In this document: positions 42,952 through 51,719 of the stretch, piece after piece
How the letters are laid out: the number at the start of each line of letters is the position of its first letter
How positions within the stretch are numbered: the stretch's first letter is position 1
NCBI GenBank assembly: GCA_035295745.1
Contig: DATGIL010000102.1
Location: 248,001-312,000 of the forward strand
Length of the DNA: 64,000 nt
Reading direction: 5' to 3'
Source of the DNA: JAIQFL01 sp035295745
Lineage (GTDB): Bacteria; Acidobacteriota; Terriglobia; Bryobacterales; Bryobacteraceae
Made by a program: the position numbers and the translations under genes
The notes under the pieces: model-generated
What the model was told of the DNA's origin: nothing
Database searches by the model: none
Seen by the model: the letters and a program-made list of their open reading frames with translations, nothing else

Positions 42952-44541
42952 CTACATGCCGGCTTTGCGAAGCGCGGCCGTCCACTCGTCAAAGGTGATC
43001 ACCGGCACAGCCAACGACTTCTTTTCACTCTCGTGCAGCTCGATTGCTAACGATTTGTCGCGCAGCGCCGCTGCCAGTTCCAGACTTCCCCAGAGGCTCT
43101 CTTCAAAACCTTCAACCGCGAAGACACGATACCTGCCGGGAGCCAGCGATTCCAGCTTGAATTGCCCTCCGAGGTCTGCTTGCGCGAAGTCGGCCACTGC
43201 CTCAAGACGCGATCTCGCTTCGCTCATCACCACGGCCGTGACCGCCAGCAGCGGCATGCCTCCCGTGGAACGTTCCAAGCGCCCATCAAGCGCGGCCACT
43301 CGCGGACTCAAGACCACTTCTACTACCCCCGGTTGTCCCTTGCGCAAATCCAGCACGCGATCGGGCACTGGACGGCCGTCGATCGCGATACTCTTCACAA
43401 AGAGATGTCCCGGCGGTGCCGTTTCCACCTGATAAGTCCCCGGTAACAACGAGAACAGGTGCCCGCCGCCCGGCTCCATACGGGAGTTCCGTTCGTAGGA
43501 CGCTTCGAGATTGCGCGCCCGTAGTTGTACCTGGCTCCTCACCGATTCGCCTTCCACGCGCGCGGAAAGCCGGAACTCGAAGGTCGGCTCAGGTTCCACC
43601 ACCATGCCGCTCGCGTCGCCATTGGTCAGGTCGACTTCCGTATTGACGGGTACCCTGATGCCTGTGACGCGCACCACATACTTTGCCGGAACCAGTCCGT
43701 CCAGCGAGAATGAGCCGTCCTTTCCGAGAGCCACCTCCACCCGGGGAGCATCGTCGGAGTAGAGGTAAAGCTTGCCCGCGTCTTCAATCGCGATGGCGGA
43801 AGAAAGCCGCCCCGAGAAGTGGCGCGGCGTCACTTCTCCGATTGTGAGCACCAGGTTCGCGACCTCCTGGCCTTCCTGCAGCGGAATGGGAGTGGCGCGC
43901 GCAAAAGCGAAAGCGCCATTGTAGTAAGTCAGCGCTTCCGCGCTGCGGACCGGCTGCCCCTTGGCGTCCAGATACTTTCGGCTATCCCCGCCCGGTGGTG
44001 TCACGTTGACGTAGTAAGTTCCCGGCGGCAGCAGCGGAAGTCGAAACGTTCCGCGATCGTCCGTTTCCGCGGAACTCACGTAGTCGGGAGTCCAGCCCTT
44101 GTCCCAGCCTTTGCGATTCAGTTCCACTCGCACTCCTTCACGAGGCTCACCGCCGGCATCGAGAACGACACCCGCGATTGCGGCGGCTCGCAATAATTTC
44201 AGCGTCACCGCCGCCAGTTCCGTCTGTCCGTCCACACTCAACGGCATGCCATGTTCGACGCCCGGCTTCGCGCCGTACAGTGCGTTGAGGTAGCCCAGAC
44301 GTTGCGCCACGACCTCGTACTGACCCGCCGGCAAGTGGTCGAAACAGAATCCGCCGTCGTCGCCGGTGGTGCGCAGAATGGCGGTCTTCGTGACGTCCGC
44401 CGGCTTGGCGTAAATCCTCGCCTTGGGAACCGCTTTGCCGGTAGAACTATCGAGCACCGTTCCGCGAATCAGGCAACTGGCGCTCGACTGCGCGGTGCCA
44501 AGACGCGTCAGAAGCAGCAGGGCGAGCCAGGCACACCTCAT
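42952..44541 (-). CDS. Exported carboxypeptidase-regulatory-domain protein B
   Basis: Secreted beta-sandwich protein of 529 residues. It has a signal peptide (MRCAWLALLLLTRLGTAQ) followed by at least three carboxypeptidase-regulatory-like (CarboxypepD_reg/Cna-B) folds, each with the G-F-x-F-x-x-L/P-G-x-Y pattern: GGFCFDHLPAGQYEVVAQRL, GTFRLPLLPPGTYYVNVTP, GQFKLESLAPGRYRVFAVEG. There is no catalytic domain. Such proteins bind at the cell surface. It overlaps the paralogous gene upstream by ATGA, and its stop lies 45 bases before the PadR start, in whose promoter gap nothing else fits. Confidence 0.88.
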   Translation of the reverse strand: MRCAWLALLLLTRLGTAQSSASCLIRGTVLDSSTGKAVPKARIYAKPADVTKTAILRTTGDDGGFCFDHLPAGQYEVVAQRLGYLNALYGAKPGVEHGMPLSVDGQTELAAVTLKLLRAAAIAGVVLDAGGEPREGVRVELNRKGWDKGWTPDYVSSAETDDRGTFRLPLLPPGTYYVNVTPPGGDSRKYLDAKGQPVRSAEALTYYNGAFAFARATPIPLQEGQEVANLVLTIGEVTPRHFSGRLSSAIAIEDAGKLYLYSDDAPRVEVALGKDGSFSLDGLVPAKYVVRVTGIRVPVNTEVDLTNGDASGMVVEPEPTFEFRLSARVEGESVRSQVQLRARNLEASYERNSRMEPGGGHLFSLLPGTYQVETAPPGHLFVKSIAIDGRPVPDRVLDLRKGQPGVVEVVLSPRVAALDGRLERSTGGMPLLAVTAVVMSEARSRLEAVADFAQADLGGQFKLESLAPGRYRVFAVEGFEESLWGSLELAAALRDKSLAIELHESEKKSLAVPVITFDEWTAALRKAGM

Positions 44542-46172
44542 CGCGGCACCTTCTGCATCGCCCGTTCGAAATCCGCGGCGGTCAGCTTCTGCGCTTCTAC
44601 ACTGATGGAGCCCTTCGCTGCCACGTCCACCGCGGTAGCGCCCTCCTGAATTCCGCTGACGAACTCCGCATTCTGCCACAACCCTTCGTCAAATCGCCCA
44701 CTGGCGAACACGTAGAATTTTCCAGGCGGCACGTATCGAAACGTGAAGTGCCCTGATTCGTCCAACTCCACCCCTCGCGCGCCGGTATTGCCCGTCGCTC
44801 CGGAAGCCGACACCAGAATCGCCATCGCTCCCGGCTCGGCATCGGGCCATTCCACCTTGCCCTCCACGGTGGCAGTTCCGTTCGCCAACACGACCTCCAC
44901 CTCGCCCGCGGGCCCTCGGCCGAAATCGAGCCGTCCACCTTCCACGGCATGCTGATTGCAAGAAACCGATTGAATATACAGGTCACGATCGGGCGGAAGC
45001 GTCAGGACATATTCACCGGCAGGGCGAAGCCTGAAGATAAACGCCCCATCGGCATTCGTGTTCGAGACACCGCCGAAATTGAACAGATACCAGTTGAGCC
45101 AATCGATTCGCAGCTTCACCAACGTAAGCGGCACGTCCATGTCATCCTCTGCCAACCGCACGTGGCCCTGAACATCGAACTGCGGAATCGACGCCAGATG
45201 AATCCCATCCACGTCGCGATCCGTCACCTCCAAGGGCATGCGGCCCGTGGGACTGTCGCGCAATGGCATTAATTCCAGCCAGTAACTGCCGGGAGCCACG
45301 CCCTTCAAATCGAACGTGCCATCCTTATTGACGTCGACCGCCACGTTGCCGGCCCCTGGGCTGCGGTCGCCATTCCGCCGATTCAAACTGACGACGGTCC
45401 GCGGCGCCGGCGTAAACAGATTGACCTTACCGCGCACATGGTACGTGGTCACGTTGCGGAGCTTGAACGAAATTCCGCTGAGCTCCTGTCCGGGACGTAG
45501 TTCCAGCGGCGAGCCGCCTTCGATGTTCGACGCATTCGGATAGACGGCTACTCCCGCGCGCACTTCGGGCTTGTCGGGATCGTCTGCAAATACGCGCGGC
45601 ACGATGCCGTCGAACAGCGGCAGGGCGCTCAAATAGTAGCGGCCCGGCAGTACCTTGAGCCGGTACTCTCCGCGATCGTTAGCGGACGCCGATTCGACCG
45701 GTTTGTACACACGAAATCCGCGCTGCCATTGCTCTTCGATGGCGAAGACCACCGCCGCCGGCACCGGCTCTCCCTCCGAATTTGTCACTCTGCCAGTGAC
45801 GATCGCCTCCGGGTCCAGTTCGATGACCGAGCCGGTGATACTCCCATGCTCGGCGACTTGCACCACCGCTTTCCGTCGCGCTCCGATCGCCACCACTCTC
45901 GAATCGGCATACCCGCGTCCGCGAGTGCGCATCCGATAGTCGCCCGGGACGATCCCCTCGAAGCGGAAGGCTCCGGTTGCATCCGATACGCCAGCATATC
46001 CCGGCTGCTTCTCCGCCAATGGGATCACCTGCACCGACGCTTTGGGAACCGGCAGCTTCGTCACCGAATCGCGAACGACGCCTTCAAAGACAGGCTTCTC
46101 CAGCTCGGGTGTGACTTGTGCGCACAGCGATGCCGCAACAGCCACGGCACCGGTCAGCGCGCCCCACCTCAT
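44538..46172 (-). CDS. Exported carboxypeptidase-regulatory-domain protein A
   Basis: Secreted protein of 544 residues, paralogous to the gene that follows. The signal peptide is MRWGALTGAVAVAASLCAQ. Repeated folds include FEGVVRDSVTKLPVPKASVQ with GAFRFEGIVPGDYRMRTRG, GEYRLKVLPGRYYLSALPL, GTFDLKGVAPGSYWLELMP and GHFTFRYVPPGKFYVFASG. The end reads ALPRWTW-like only in another frame; the true end is DFERAMQKVPR. It overlaps its neighbours on both sides by four bases, so the three genes from 48178 to 42952 are one translationally coupled operon. Confidence 0.88.
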   Translation of the reverse strand: MRWGALTGAVAVAASLCAQVTPELEKPVFEGVVRDSVTKLPVPKASVQVIPLAEKQPGYAGVSDATGAFRFEGIVPGDYRMRTRGRGYADSRVVAIGARRKAVVQVAEHGSITGSVIELDPEAIVTGRVTNSEGEPVPAAVVFAIEEQWQRGFRVYKPVESASANDRGEYRLKVLPGRYYLSALPLFDGIVPRVFADDPDKPEVRAGVAVYPNASNIEGGSPLELRPGQELSGISFKLRNVTTYHVRGKVNLFTPAPRTVVSLNRRNGDRSPGAGNVAVDVNKDGTFDLKGVAPGSYWLELMPLRDSPTGRMPLEVTDRDVDGIHLASIPQFDVQGHVRLAEDDMDVPLTLVKLRIDWLNWYLFNFGGVSNTNADGAFIFRLRPAGEYVLTLPPDRDLYIQSVSCNQHAVEGGRLDFGRGPAGEVEVVLANGTATVEGKVEWPDAEPGAMAILVSASGATGNTGARGVELDESGHFTFRYVPPGKFYVFASGRFDEGLWQNAEFVSGIQEGATAVDVAAKGSISVEAQKLTAADFERAMQKVPR

Positions 46173-48178
46173 AGCTTGGGATCTGCGGAATCCATGGCGC
46201 GGTAATATCCACGAAGAAATACCGAGCCGGCATCCTGGTCGGGAGCCAGGTAGTCGCGGAACAAGCCAGTGTGCCCAAGAGTCGCCTTTTGTGACTGCCA
46301 GAATGCACTCCACTCCAGCACCGGACCGCCGTTCAACATCCGGTCATTCAGTGCTTTCAGCATCGGATCGTTCACCTCGGTCGCCCCCACGCCGCGCGTC
46401 GCAATCACCTGCGCGTCGTGTGAAATCTCTAGTACCTTGTGGATCTCGTCGACGCCGCCGCAACTTCCCAGAATCACCAGCCGGTCGGAACTCGCGATGT
46501 ACGAGAGCGTGTGCTCCACCCAAAAAGCATGGCCGCGATGTACCAGCACTCTCGGGACCACTCCTCGCTCCGCCAGCGCCTTGGCGATAGTCTGTTGGCG
46601 GCGCTGCGCTTCATTCTCGAAGGCTCGATTGGCAGGCAGGTGCGCGTTCACCGGGATGTTGGCAAATATCTCGATGCGCCGCTGTTGTCCCTTTCCAGTG
46701 AGATGCAGGTACGCGCCGCGCTCCTCGATCGTCCAGGCCGGATCCGCCGCGTAGCTTCGACGAAACGACTCGAATGAGGCCACCCCATCGTCATCGTCGT
46801 AGAAAAAGTAGCGCTGTACCGATTGGCCCGACTCATCGAAGACCGCCGACAGCGGTAGGTCCGCCGACGAAGTCAGGAACGGCAAATACGGCTTTCCGAT
46901 CTCTCGCAGCGCCGAGTCGGCGGCAGGGGTCTCGCTCATGCGGGCGGCGAGAAGCCCATAGAGCATCCGGCAACTCCGATTCCCAGCCGACTGGCATCGC
47001 GCGTACTCCGCTGTGATAATCGGCGCCATTCTTTGCAGCAAGTCCCGGCTCGACGTCGAGTCCAGAATTTGCGCCAGGCGAACCGCCTCTTTCAGAGGGT
47101 CCCCGGACTCGGGGATGGACGCCGCCAATTTGCCCAATCCCTCGGGCCCGACAATCTGCAGAAACTCGTCGAAGCGGTGTGCGCCAATGGCGCCGGCAAC
47201 GAAATCCCTCAATTGCAGATCGCCTGAACGGCGCAGTAGTTCGAGCAGGCTCCTGCCTTTGGGATTCTCCGCGCGCAACTTGGGCAGCAGGAGACGATCG
47301 AAGATCGCGTCGAACACGGCCGGCGTCGCTTCTGCCTGACCGTATGTGAGCAATAGGTACAGATCGGTGGCGCGAAAGCTCGCCAGGTCCGTGGAAATCG
47401 CGCGCCCGGGCGACTCCTGCGCTTCGCGGCACAGATCGAGCGACGCCTCTTCAAGAGCACGATCGTACCCGGCCCCTTCGGGACCGTTCGCCTGTTGTAC
47501 GCGCAAATCAGCCACCGCCGCGAAGAAGCGCGCGGAATTACCTGCCAGGCGGATCGCCGCCTCCAGCGTCATGCGGCCGGCAGCGATCTGTCCCGCCAGA
47601 GTGGCGGCGCGTGCGCGCGTGGGCAAGTCGAGCGACTGCACTTCAGCGAGGCGCACAATCACATTCCCGAGGGGAGATTCCGCGGCGGCAAGAGCCTCCC
47701 GCATCGCGAGGGCCGGCTTGGAATCGCCATAGGCCAACCGTTCGGCCTCCTCAGGAGCGGCTGTGACGAAACGCACGAATGCCGCGCGTCCGAACGGCAG
47801 TGCCTCGTACCATGCTCTCTCCCGCAGGGCGAGCGCCGGGTTGCGGAGGCCCGTCGCGAACACCAGCTTGCGGGCGCCATCCACCTGGTCGTCCTCGATC
47901 TCGGCGGCGAGTTCGCACGCGTCATGAAAGTTCAAGTCCGCGAGCCACGAGCGGTCAAGTATCGATGGCAGATACTGCGCGGCGGTGTCCATATCCTGCG
48001 CCAGCGCTGCCGTAAACGCGATTCGCTCGATCCGTTCCCGCTCGATCTCGTTGGACAGCGTGGACAGATGGCCCAGTGCAAACTCCGGGTCAGTCTCCGC
48101 CAGCTTGGTTGTCAACGGCGGATCCTGCGCCCGTGCAAGCCCGGATGCCACAAACAAAAGAGCGAGAATTCTGCGCAT
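46169..48178 (-). CDS. Exported protein with helical repeats and a caspase-like His-Cys domain
   Basis: Protein of 669 residues with a signal peptide (MRRILALLFVASGLARAQ). The first 450 residues are Ala/Leu/Glu-rich helices of a solenoid-type scaffold. The last 170 residues resemble clan-CD (caspase/CHAT/gingipain-like) folds: IEIFANIPVNAHL, VVPRVLVHRGHAFW (H547, H550) and, 23 residues on, RLVILGSCGG (C573), followed by AQVIATRGVGATEVNDP. The His-turn followed by a hydrophobic strand ending in Cys is the dyad layout of that clan. First gene of an operon with two surface beta-sandwich proteins, which could be substrates or partners (inference). Protease activity is not shown. Confidence 0.65.
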   Translation of the reverse strand: MRRILALLFVASGLARAQDPPLTTKLAETDPEFALGHLSTLSNEIERERIERIAFTAALAQDMDTAAQYLPSILDRSWLADLNFHDACELAAEIEDDQVDGARKLVFATGLRNPALALRERAWYEALPFGRAAFVRFVTAAPEEAERLAYGDSKPALAMREALAAAESPLGNVIVRLAEVQSLDLPTRARAATLAGQIAAGRMTLEAAIRLAGNSARFFAAVADLRVQQANGPEGAGYDRALEEASLDLCREAQESPGRAISTDLASFRATDLYLLLTYGQAEATPAVFDAIFDRLLLPKLRAENPKGRSLLELLRRSGDLQLRDFVAGAIGAHRFDEFLQIVGPEGLGKLAASIPESGDPLKEAVRLAQILDSTSSRDLLQRMAPIITAEYARCQSAGNRSCRMLYGLLAARMSETPAADSALREIGKPYLPFLTSSADLPLSAVFDESGQSVQRYFFYDDDDGVASFESFRRSYAADPAWTIEERGAYLHLTGKGQQRRIEIFANIPVNAHLPANRAFENEAQRRQQTIAKALAERGVVPRVLVHRGHAFWVEHTLSYIASSDRLVILGSCGGVDEIHKVLEISHDAQVIATRGVGATEVNDPMLKALNDRMLNGGPVLEWSAFWQSQKATLGHTGLFRDYLAPDQDAGSVFLRGYYRAMDSADPKL

Positions 48179-48590
48179 GCTCACGAAGGGTCTCTGCTTA
48201 GAATAACTGAGACCGGGAAGACGCATGCTCCCGCGACGTGGCGCGGAGACTCTTCTCCGCCGCGTCCCGACTCATCGGGACGCTTGCTAAGCGCGCGGCT
48301 CGCAGCGACGCTTTTCGGGCGATCGGGCGTCGCTTGCTTACGCGCGCGGCCCGCAATCGCGCGTATGCGCGCGAAGGTAGCTTACGAGCCACGACCGTGA
48401 GGGAGCGTCACCGCCCTGATGATTCATGATCGCTTGCTGACGCGCGCGGCCCGCAAGCGCACGTATGTGCGAAGGTAGCTTACGAGCCGCGACCGTGAGG
48501 GAGCGTTCTTGCCAAAATACGAGACCGTATTTTCTGCAACGCCTTTGCGGCGTCGAGATGAATCTCGATGCGGCAAAGTCTTGCGCCACG
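48179..48590. repeat. Repeat cluster with double-hairpin copies 6 and 7
   Basis: Copy 6 (48238-48290, plus) has stems GCGGAGA-CTCT-TCTCCGC and GTCCCGA-CTCA-TCGGGAC, both different in sequence from copy 1 but still perfectly paired. Between about 48285 and 48505 are three copies of the CGCTTGCTTACGCGCGCGGC / CCCGCAA element, with GTAGCTTACGAGCC and CGACCGTGAGGGAGCG. Copy 7 (48541-48589, minus) has the second stem GTCGAGA-TGAA-TCTCGAT and a short first stem GCAA/TTGC. No gene is supported. Confidence 0.75.
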
Positions 48591-48941
48591 TTACCACAGC
48601 GCCGCTCCGATACTGTATGCCAGCACCACCAGCACCACCACCGTAATCCACGCAAACATCCGGTCGCCTTCGAGCAGAAAAGCCACCAGAGAGAAAACCA
48701 CCCGCGCCACAGGTGTCGCCACCAAAATCAGCAGTCCACCGAGAATTACCAATTGCGGAGGTGTTAACGCCCACAACGACCGCAAGCTCCGACTCTCCCC
48801 GTGAAAGTGCTGGTAGTCCGGCTTCAGCGTGCCATGCACCGCCAGGTACCAGAGTCCGCCGGCCGCCACAACCCCGGCCGCCAGGACGACTCCCGTCCGC
48901 AGCAAATTCCCGATCAACACATCCATCCGTTCGTCGGTCAC
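48591..48941 (-). CDS. DUF1634 membrane protein
   Basis: Small inner-membrane protein of 116 residues with three hydrophobic helices: VLIGNLLRTGVVLAAGVVAA, PPQLVILGGLLILVATPVAR, and MFAWITVVVLVVLAYSIGAA. This is the DUF1634 pattern (LR-x-G-V-x-x-A near the start, L-x-L-x-x-TPV-x-R-V in the middle). The GTG at 48941 has GGAGG seven bases upstream and overlaps the TSUP stop by GTGA. DUF1634 genes are regular partners of TSUP transporters and may form a complex with them. Confidence 0.85.
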   Translation of the reverse strand: MTDERMDVLIGNLLRTGVVLAAGVVAAGGLWYLAVHGTLKPDYQHFHGESRSLRSLWALTPPQLVILGGLLILVATPVARVVFSLVAFLLEGDRMFAWITVVVLVVLAYSIGAALW

Positions 48942-49777
48942 TGGATTCCTCCGGAGATCCCGTTGTAAATCATCTCGATCGCCATCACCCCAATCACACC
49001 CGCGAACACCCATCGCAATACTTTGGTGCGCGCACCGATGAGTTGCCGCGCTCCCAGAACGGAACCGCTCAGTACCCCCAGCATCACCGGCATCGACAGT
49101 CCCGGATCGATGAAGCCCTGGCGAAGATAAATTCCCGCGCTGGCTGCCGCGGTCACGCCGATCATGAAATTGCTGGTCGTGGTGGAGACCTTGAAAGGAA
49201 TGCGCATGATCTGGTCCATCGCAATCACCTTCATGGCGCCCGATCCGATGCCTAATAGCCCGGAAAGGAGGCCGGCGCCGAACATGAGACTGAAACCGGC
49301 CTTCACTCGCTGCACGTGATACTGCACTTTGCCCTGTTTCCCAGCGGGATAGCTGCCGTCCAGCTTCAATCGCACAGCCAGCGGATCGGGACTTGGCGCA
49401 AGCTGGTCGGCGATGGCGTGAAGCGAATGCCATGCCGAATACAGCAGAACTGCGCCGAAGACTACCGCCAGGGCCGATGCCGGCACCACCGCCGTGAGAT
49501 GTGCGCCCGCCACCGCTCCCAACGTGGTCGCAATCTCCAGAAACATTCCGACGCGGATGTTCGAGAATCCCTCCTTCACGTACGCCGCCGCCGCGCCGGA
49601 AGATGTCGCGATCACCGAGACTAGCGAGGCCCCCATCGCGTAATGCAGATCGACCCCCAACAGCAGGGTCAGTACGGGAGTGATCACCACGCCGCCGCCC
49701 AGTCCGGTCAGCGCCCCCAGGAACCCTGCGAGCGCGGACACGCTGTACACCACCAATGAGAACTCGAGGACGTTCAT
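48938..49777 (-). CDS. TSUP (TauE/SafE) family transporter paired with DUF1634
   Basis: Sulfur-compound/anion transporter of 279 residues and about eight membrane helices. The two half-repeats are visible: AGFLGALTGLGGGVVITPVL, then MFGAGLLSGLLGIGSGAMKV. It also has IPFKVSTTTSNFMIGVTA. Translation is coupled to the DUF1634 gene. The arrangement is common in Acidobacteria and Firmicutes; substrate likely sulfite, thiosulfate or an organosulfonate (inference). Confidence 0.9.
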   Translation of the reverse strand: MNVLEFSLVVYSVSALAGFLGALTGLGGGVVITPVLTLLLGVDLHYAMGASLVSVIATSSGAAAAYVKEGFSNIRVGMFLEIATTLGAVAGAHLTAVVPASALAVVFGAVLLYSAWHSLHAIADQLAPSPDPLAVRLKLDGSYPAGKQGKVQYHVQRVKAGFSLMFGAGLLSGLLGIGSGAMKVIAMDQIMRIPFKVSTTTSNFMIGVTAAASAGIYLRQGFIDPGLSMPVMLGVLSGSVLGARQLIGARTKVLRWVFAGVIGVMAIEMIYNGISGGIQ

Positions 49778-49820
49778 GCCAATCTGCCTTGCAATTTCAG
49801 TGTAAGCCGCGCTTCTCGCA

Positions 49821-49850
49821 TAGACACTCTTGTCATCGGACTGTTAGAAT
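49821..49850 (+). promoter_or_regulatory. Promoter of the bacterioferritin gene
   Basis: TAGACA (49821-49826), 18 bases, TAGAAT (49845-49850). The -10 ends nine bases before the ATG at 49860, so the leader is only a few bases long; no iron-box dyad was recognised. Confidence 0.5.
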
Positions 49851-49859
49851 CCAGGCTAT

Positions 49860-50336
49860 ATGAAAGGCAACCCGAAAGTTGTGGCCGCGCTCAATGAGGC
49901 GCTCAAGGAAGAGTTGACGGCGATCAACCAGTACTTCCTGCATGCGGAAATGTGCGAGAACTGGCATTACGATCGTTTGGGAAGCTTCATCAAGAAACAG
50001 TCCATCGACGAAATGAAGCACGCCGAAACGCTGATCGAACGCATCCTCTTCCTCGATGAGACGCCCAGCATGACTGAACCGATGCAGCTGACCATCGGCA
50101 AGAATGTTAAGGATCAGTTGACCAGCGACCTGAAACTGGAGGTCGACGCCGTCGGCATGTACAATCGCGCGATCCGGATTGCCCGCGATGAGAACGACAA
50201 TGCCTCACGGGAATTGTTCGAGCGTCTGCTGAAGGACGAAGAAGAACACGTAGATTGGCTCGAGGCCCAACTCCATCAGATCGAGGAAATCGGCTACGAG
50301 CGCTACCTCGCGTCGCAGGTTCACGAAGACAAGTAA
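49860..50336 (+). CDS. bfr: Bacterioferritin
   Basis: Haem-binding ferritin subunit of 158 residues, forming a 24-mer that oxidises and stores iron. The ferroxidase ligands are at their standard places: E18, E51, H54, E94, E127, H130. Haem-ligand Met52 is in SIDEMKHAE. The length equals E. coli Bfr. Translation probably begins on an almost leaderless message (see promoter). No bacterioferritin-associated ferredoxin gene is adjacent. Confidence 0.96.
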   Translation: MKGNPKVVAALNEALKEELTAINQYFLHAEMCENWHYDRLGSFIKKQSIDEMKHAETLIERILFLDETPSMTEPMQLTIGKNVKDQLTSDLKLEVDAVGMYNRAIRIARDENDNASRELFERLLKDEEEHVDWLEAQLHQIEEIGYERYLASQVHEDK

Positions 50337-50359
50337 ATCCGTCTACGGTATGCTTTAGC

Positions 50360-51640
50360 TTGCCTCATCCCCCTGGCAACCTGGAGTCCCAAACTGTCGG
50401 CAAAGTTCAGCGGCGCGTGTTGCCGCTGCTCCTGATCCTGTTTATCATCGCGTTTCTTGACCGGATCAACATCAGCTTCGCGTCGTTGACCATGAATCGC
50501 GAACTGGGCATTACTGGTGCGCAGTACGGTGTGGTTCTCGGGATCTTCTTTTGCGGCTATTTTCTTTTCGAAGTGCCGAGCAACCTGCTTCTGCATCGGA
50601 TCGGTGCGCGCATCTGGATCGCGCGCATTCTCATCAGTTGGGGATTGGTGGCCATGCTGACCGGGTTCGCCCGCAACGTGACGCACCTCTACGTGCTTCG
50701 CTTTGTCCTCGGTCTGGCGGAGGCCGGATTTTTCCCGGGCGTGATTCTCTACCTCACGTGGTGGTTCCGCCAAAAGGAACAGGCCCAGGCCATCGCGTGG
50801 TTTCTCACCGGACTGCCGGTGGCCAGCATCATTGGAGCTCCGCTCTCCGGCTGGATTCTCGATCGCGTGCACTGGCTCGGCCTCAGCAGCTGGCGCTGGC
50901 TGCTGATTCTCGAAGGCATCCCCGCTATTCTCGGAGGCGTCCTGACTTATTTCCTGTTGCCGGACCGGCCGTCCGGCGCGTGCTTTCTCGATACTCGTGA
51001 GCAGGCATGGCTGCTTGAAGAGCTTGCCCGCGAGGAGAAACGAAAGTCCACCGGACGCAAGCTCACTGCTTGGGAAGCACTCGCCGATCGCCGCGTGTGG
51101 CACCTCGCCGCCATCGTTTTCCTGGTCGACATCGGCCTGTACTCCATCTTTTGGTTGCCGCAATCGGTAAAGTCGCTGTGGACCGCATCGTCCAACACCT
51201 GGGTCGGCGTCCTGGTGATGATTCCGCATGCGGTGGGATTGGGCGCGATGATTCTACATTCGCGCGCCTCAGACCGGAAACGCGAGAGGCGCTATCACGC
51301 AGCGATCCCGATCTTCCTCTCGAGCGTGGCTCTGATGCTGTCCATCACGGTGAGTGGGCGCTGGATCACGCTGGCGCTTTGGTCTGCCGTGGTGATGGGA
51401 ATCTACAGCTACTTTGGCCCTTTCTTCTCGATTCCCAGCGAGTTTCTGAGCGGTACATCGGCGGCTTCCGGCATCGCGCTAATCAACTCCATCGGCAATT
51501 TGGGCGGCTTTGTGGGACCCACCGTAGTGGGAATGTTCATGACTGCCAATTCCGGAATATCCAGGGGCCTTGCAGTGACCGCGATATCTCTCTTCGCCGG
51601 TGCCGTGCTAATTCTGCTGGTCCCGCGCCATCAGCCGTAA
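50360..51640 (+). CDS. MFS transporter, anion:cation symporter (ACS)-type
   Basis: Twelve-helix transporter of 426 residues resembling the ACS family (phthalate, tartrate, hexuronate permeases). It has FLDRINISFASLTMNRELGI after helix 1, GVVLGIFFCGYFLFEVPSN in helix 2, RFVLGLAEAGFFPGVILYLT in helix 4, and YFGPFFSIPSEFLSG in the C-half. The TTG at 50360 is the only sensible start (leader GGTATGCTTTAGC without a ribosome site). Probably imports an organic acid. A double-hairpin repeat begins five bases after its stop codon. Confidence 0.9.
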   Translation: MPHPPGNLESQTVGKVQRRVLPLLLILFIIAFLDRINISFASLTMNRELGITGAQYGVVLGIFFCGYFLFEVPSNLLLHRIGARIWIARILISWGLVAMLTGFARNVTHLYVLRFVLGLAEAGFFPGVILYLTWWFRQKEQAQAIAWFLTGLPVASIIGAPLSGWILDRVHWLGLSSWRWLLILEGIPAILGGVLTYFLLPDRPSGACFLDTREQAWLLEELAREEKRKSTGRKLTAWEALADRRVWHLAAIVFLVDIGLYSIFWLPQSVKSLWTASSNTWVGVLVMIPHAVGLGAMILHSRASDRKRERRYHAAIPIFLSSVALMLSITVSGRWITLALWSAVVMGIYSYFGPFFSIPSEFLSGTSAASGIALINSIGNLGGFVGPTVVGMFMTANSGISRGLAVTAISLFAGAVLILLVPRHQP

Positions 51641-51645
51641 GCCAT

Positions 51646-51698
51646 GTGGCGCAGGCACCCCTGCTTGCCCCGTCGAGACTGCTCCCGACGCTTTTCGT
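51646..51698 (+). repeat. Double-hairpin intergenic repeat, copy 8
   Basis: GTGGC, GCAGGCA-CCCC-TGCTTGC (one G-U pair), then the imperfect stem GTCGAGA-CTGC-TCCCGAC and TTTTCG. Diverged copy between the convergent MFS and isomerase genes, where it could terminate transcription from either side. Confidence 0.75.
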
Positions 51699-51719
51699 GC
51701 GCCTGCCACCCCTTGGCCG

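Noticed and set aside
42952..44679. Longer start for carboxypeptidase-regulatory protein B at 44679
   Set aside because: The extra 46 residues are out-of-frame readings of the preceding gene; the ATG at 44541 opens a signal peptide and gives the ATGA coupling.
48238..48655. Open frames through the 48.2-48.6 kb repeats
   Set aside because: Arg-rich artefacts of the GC-rich repeat family.
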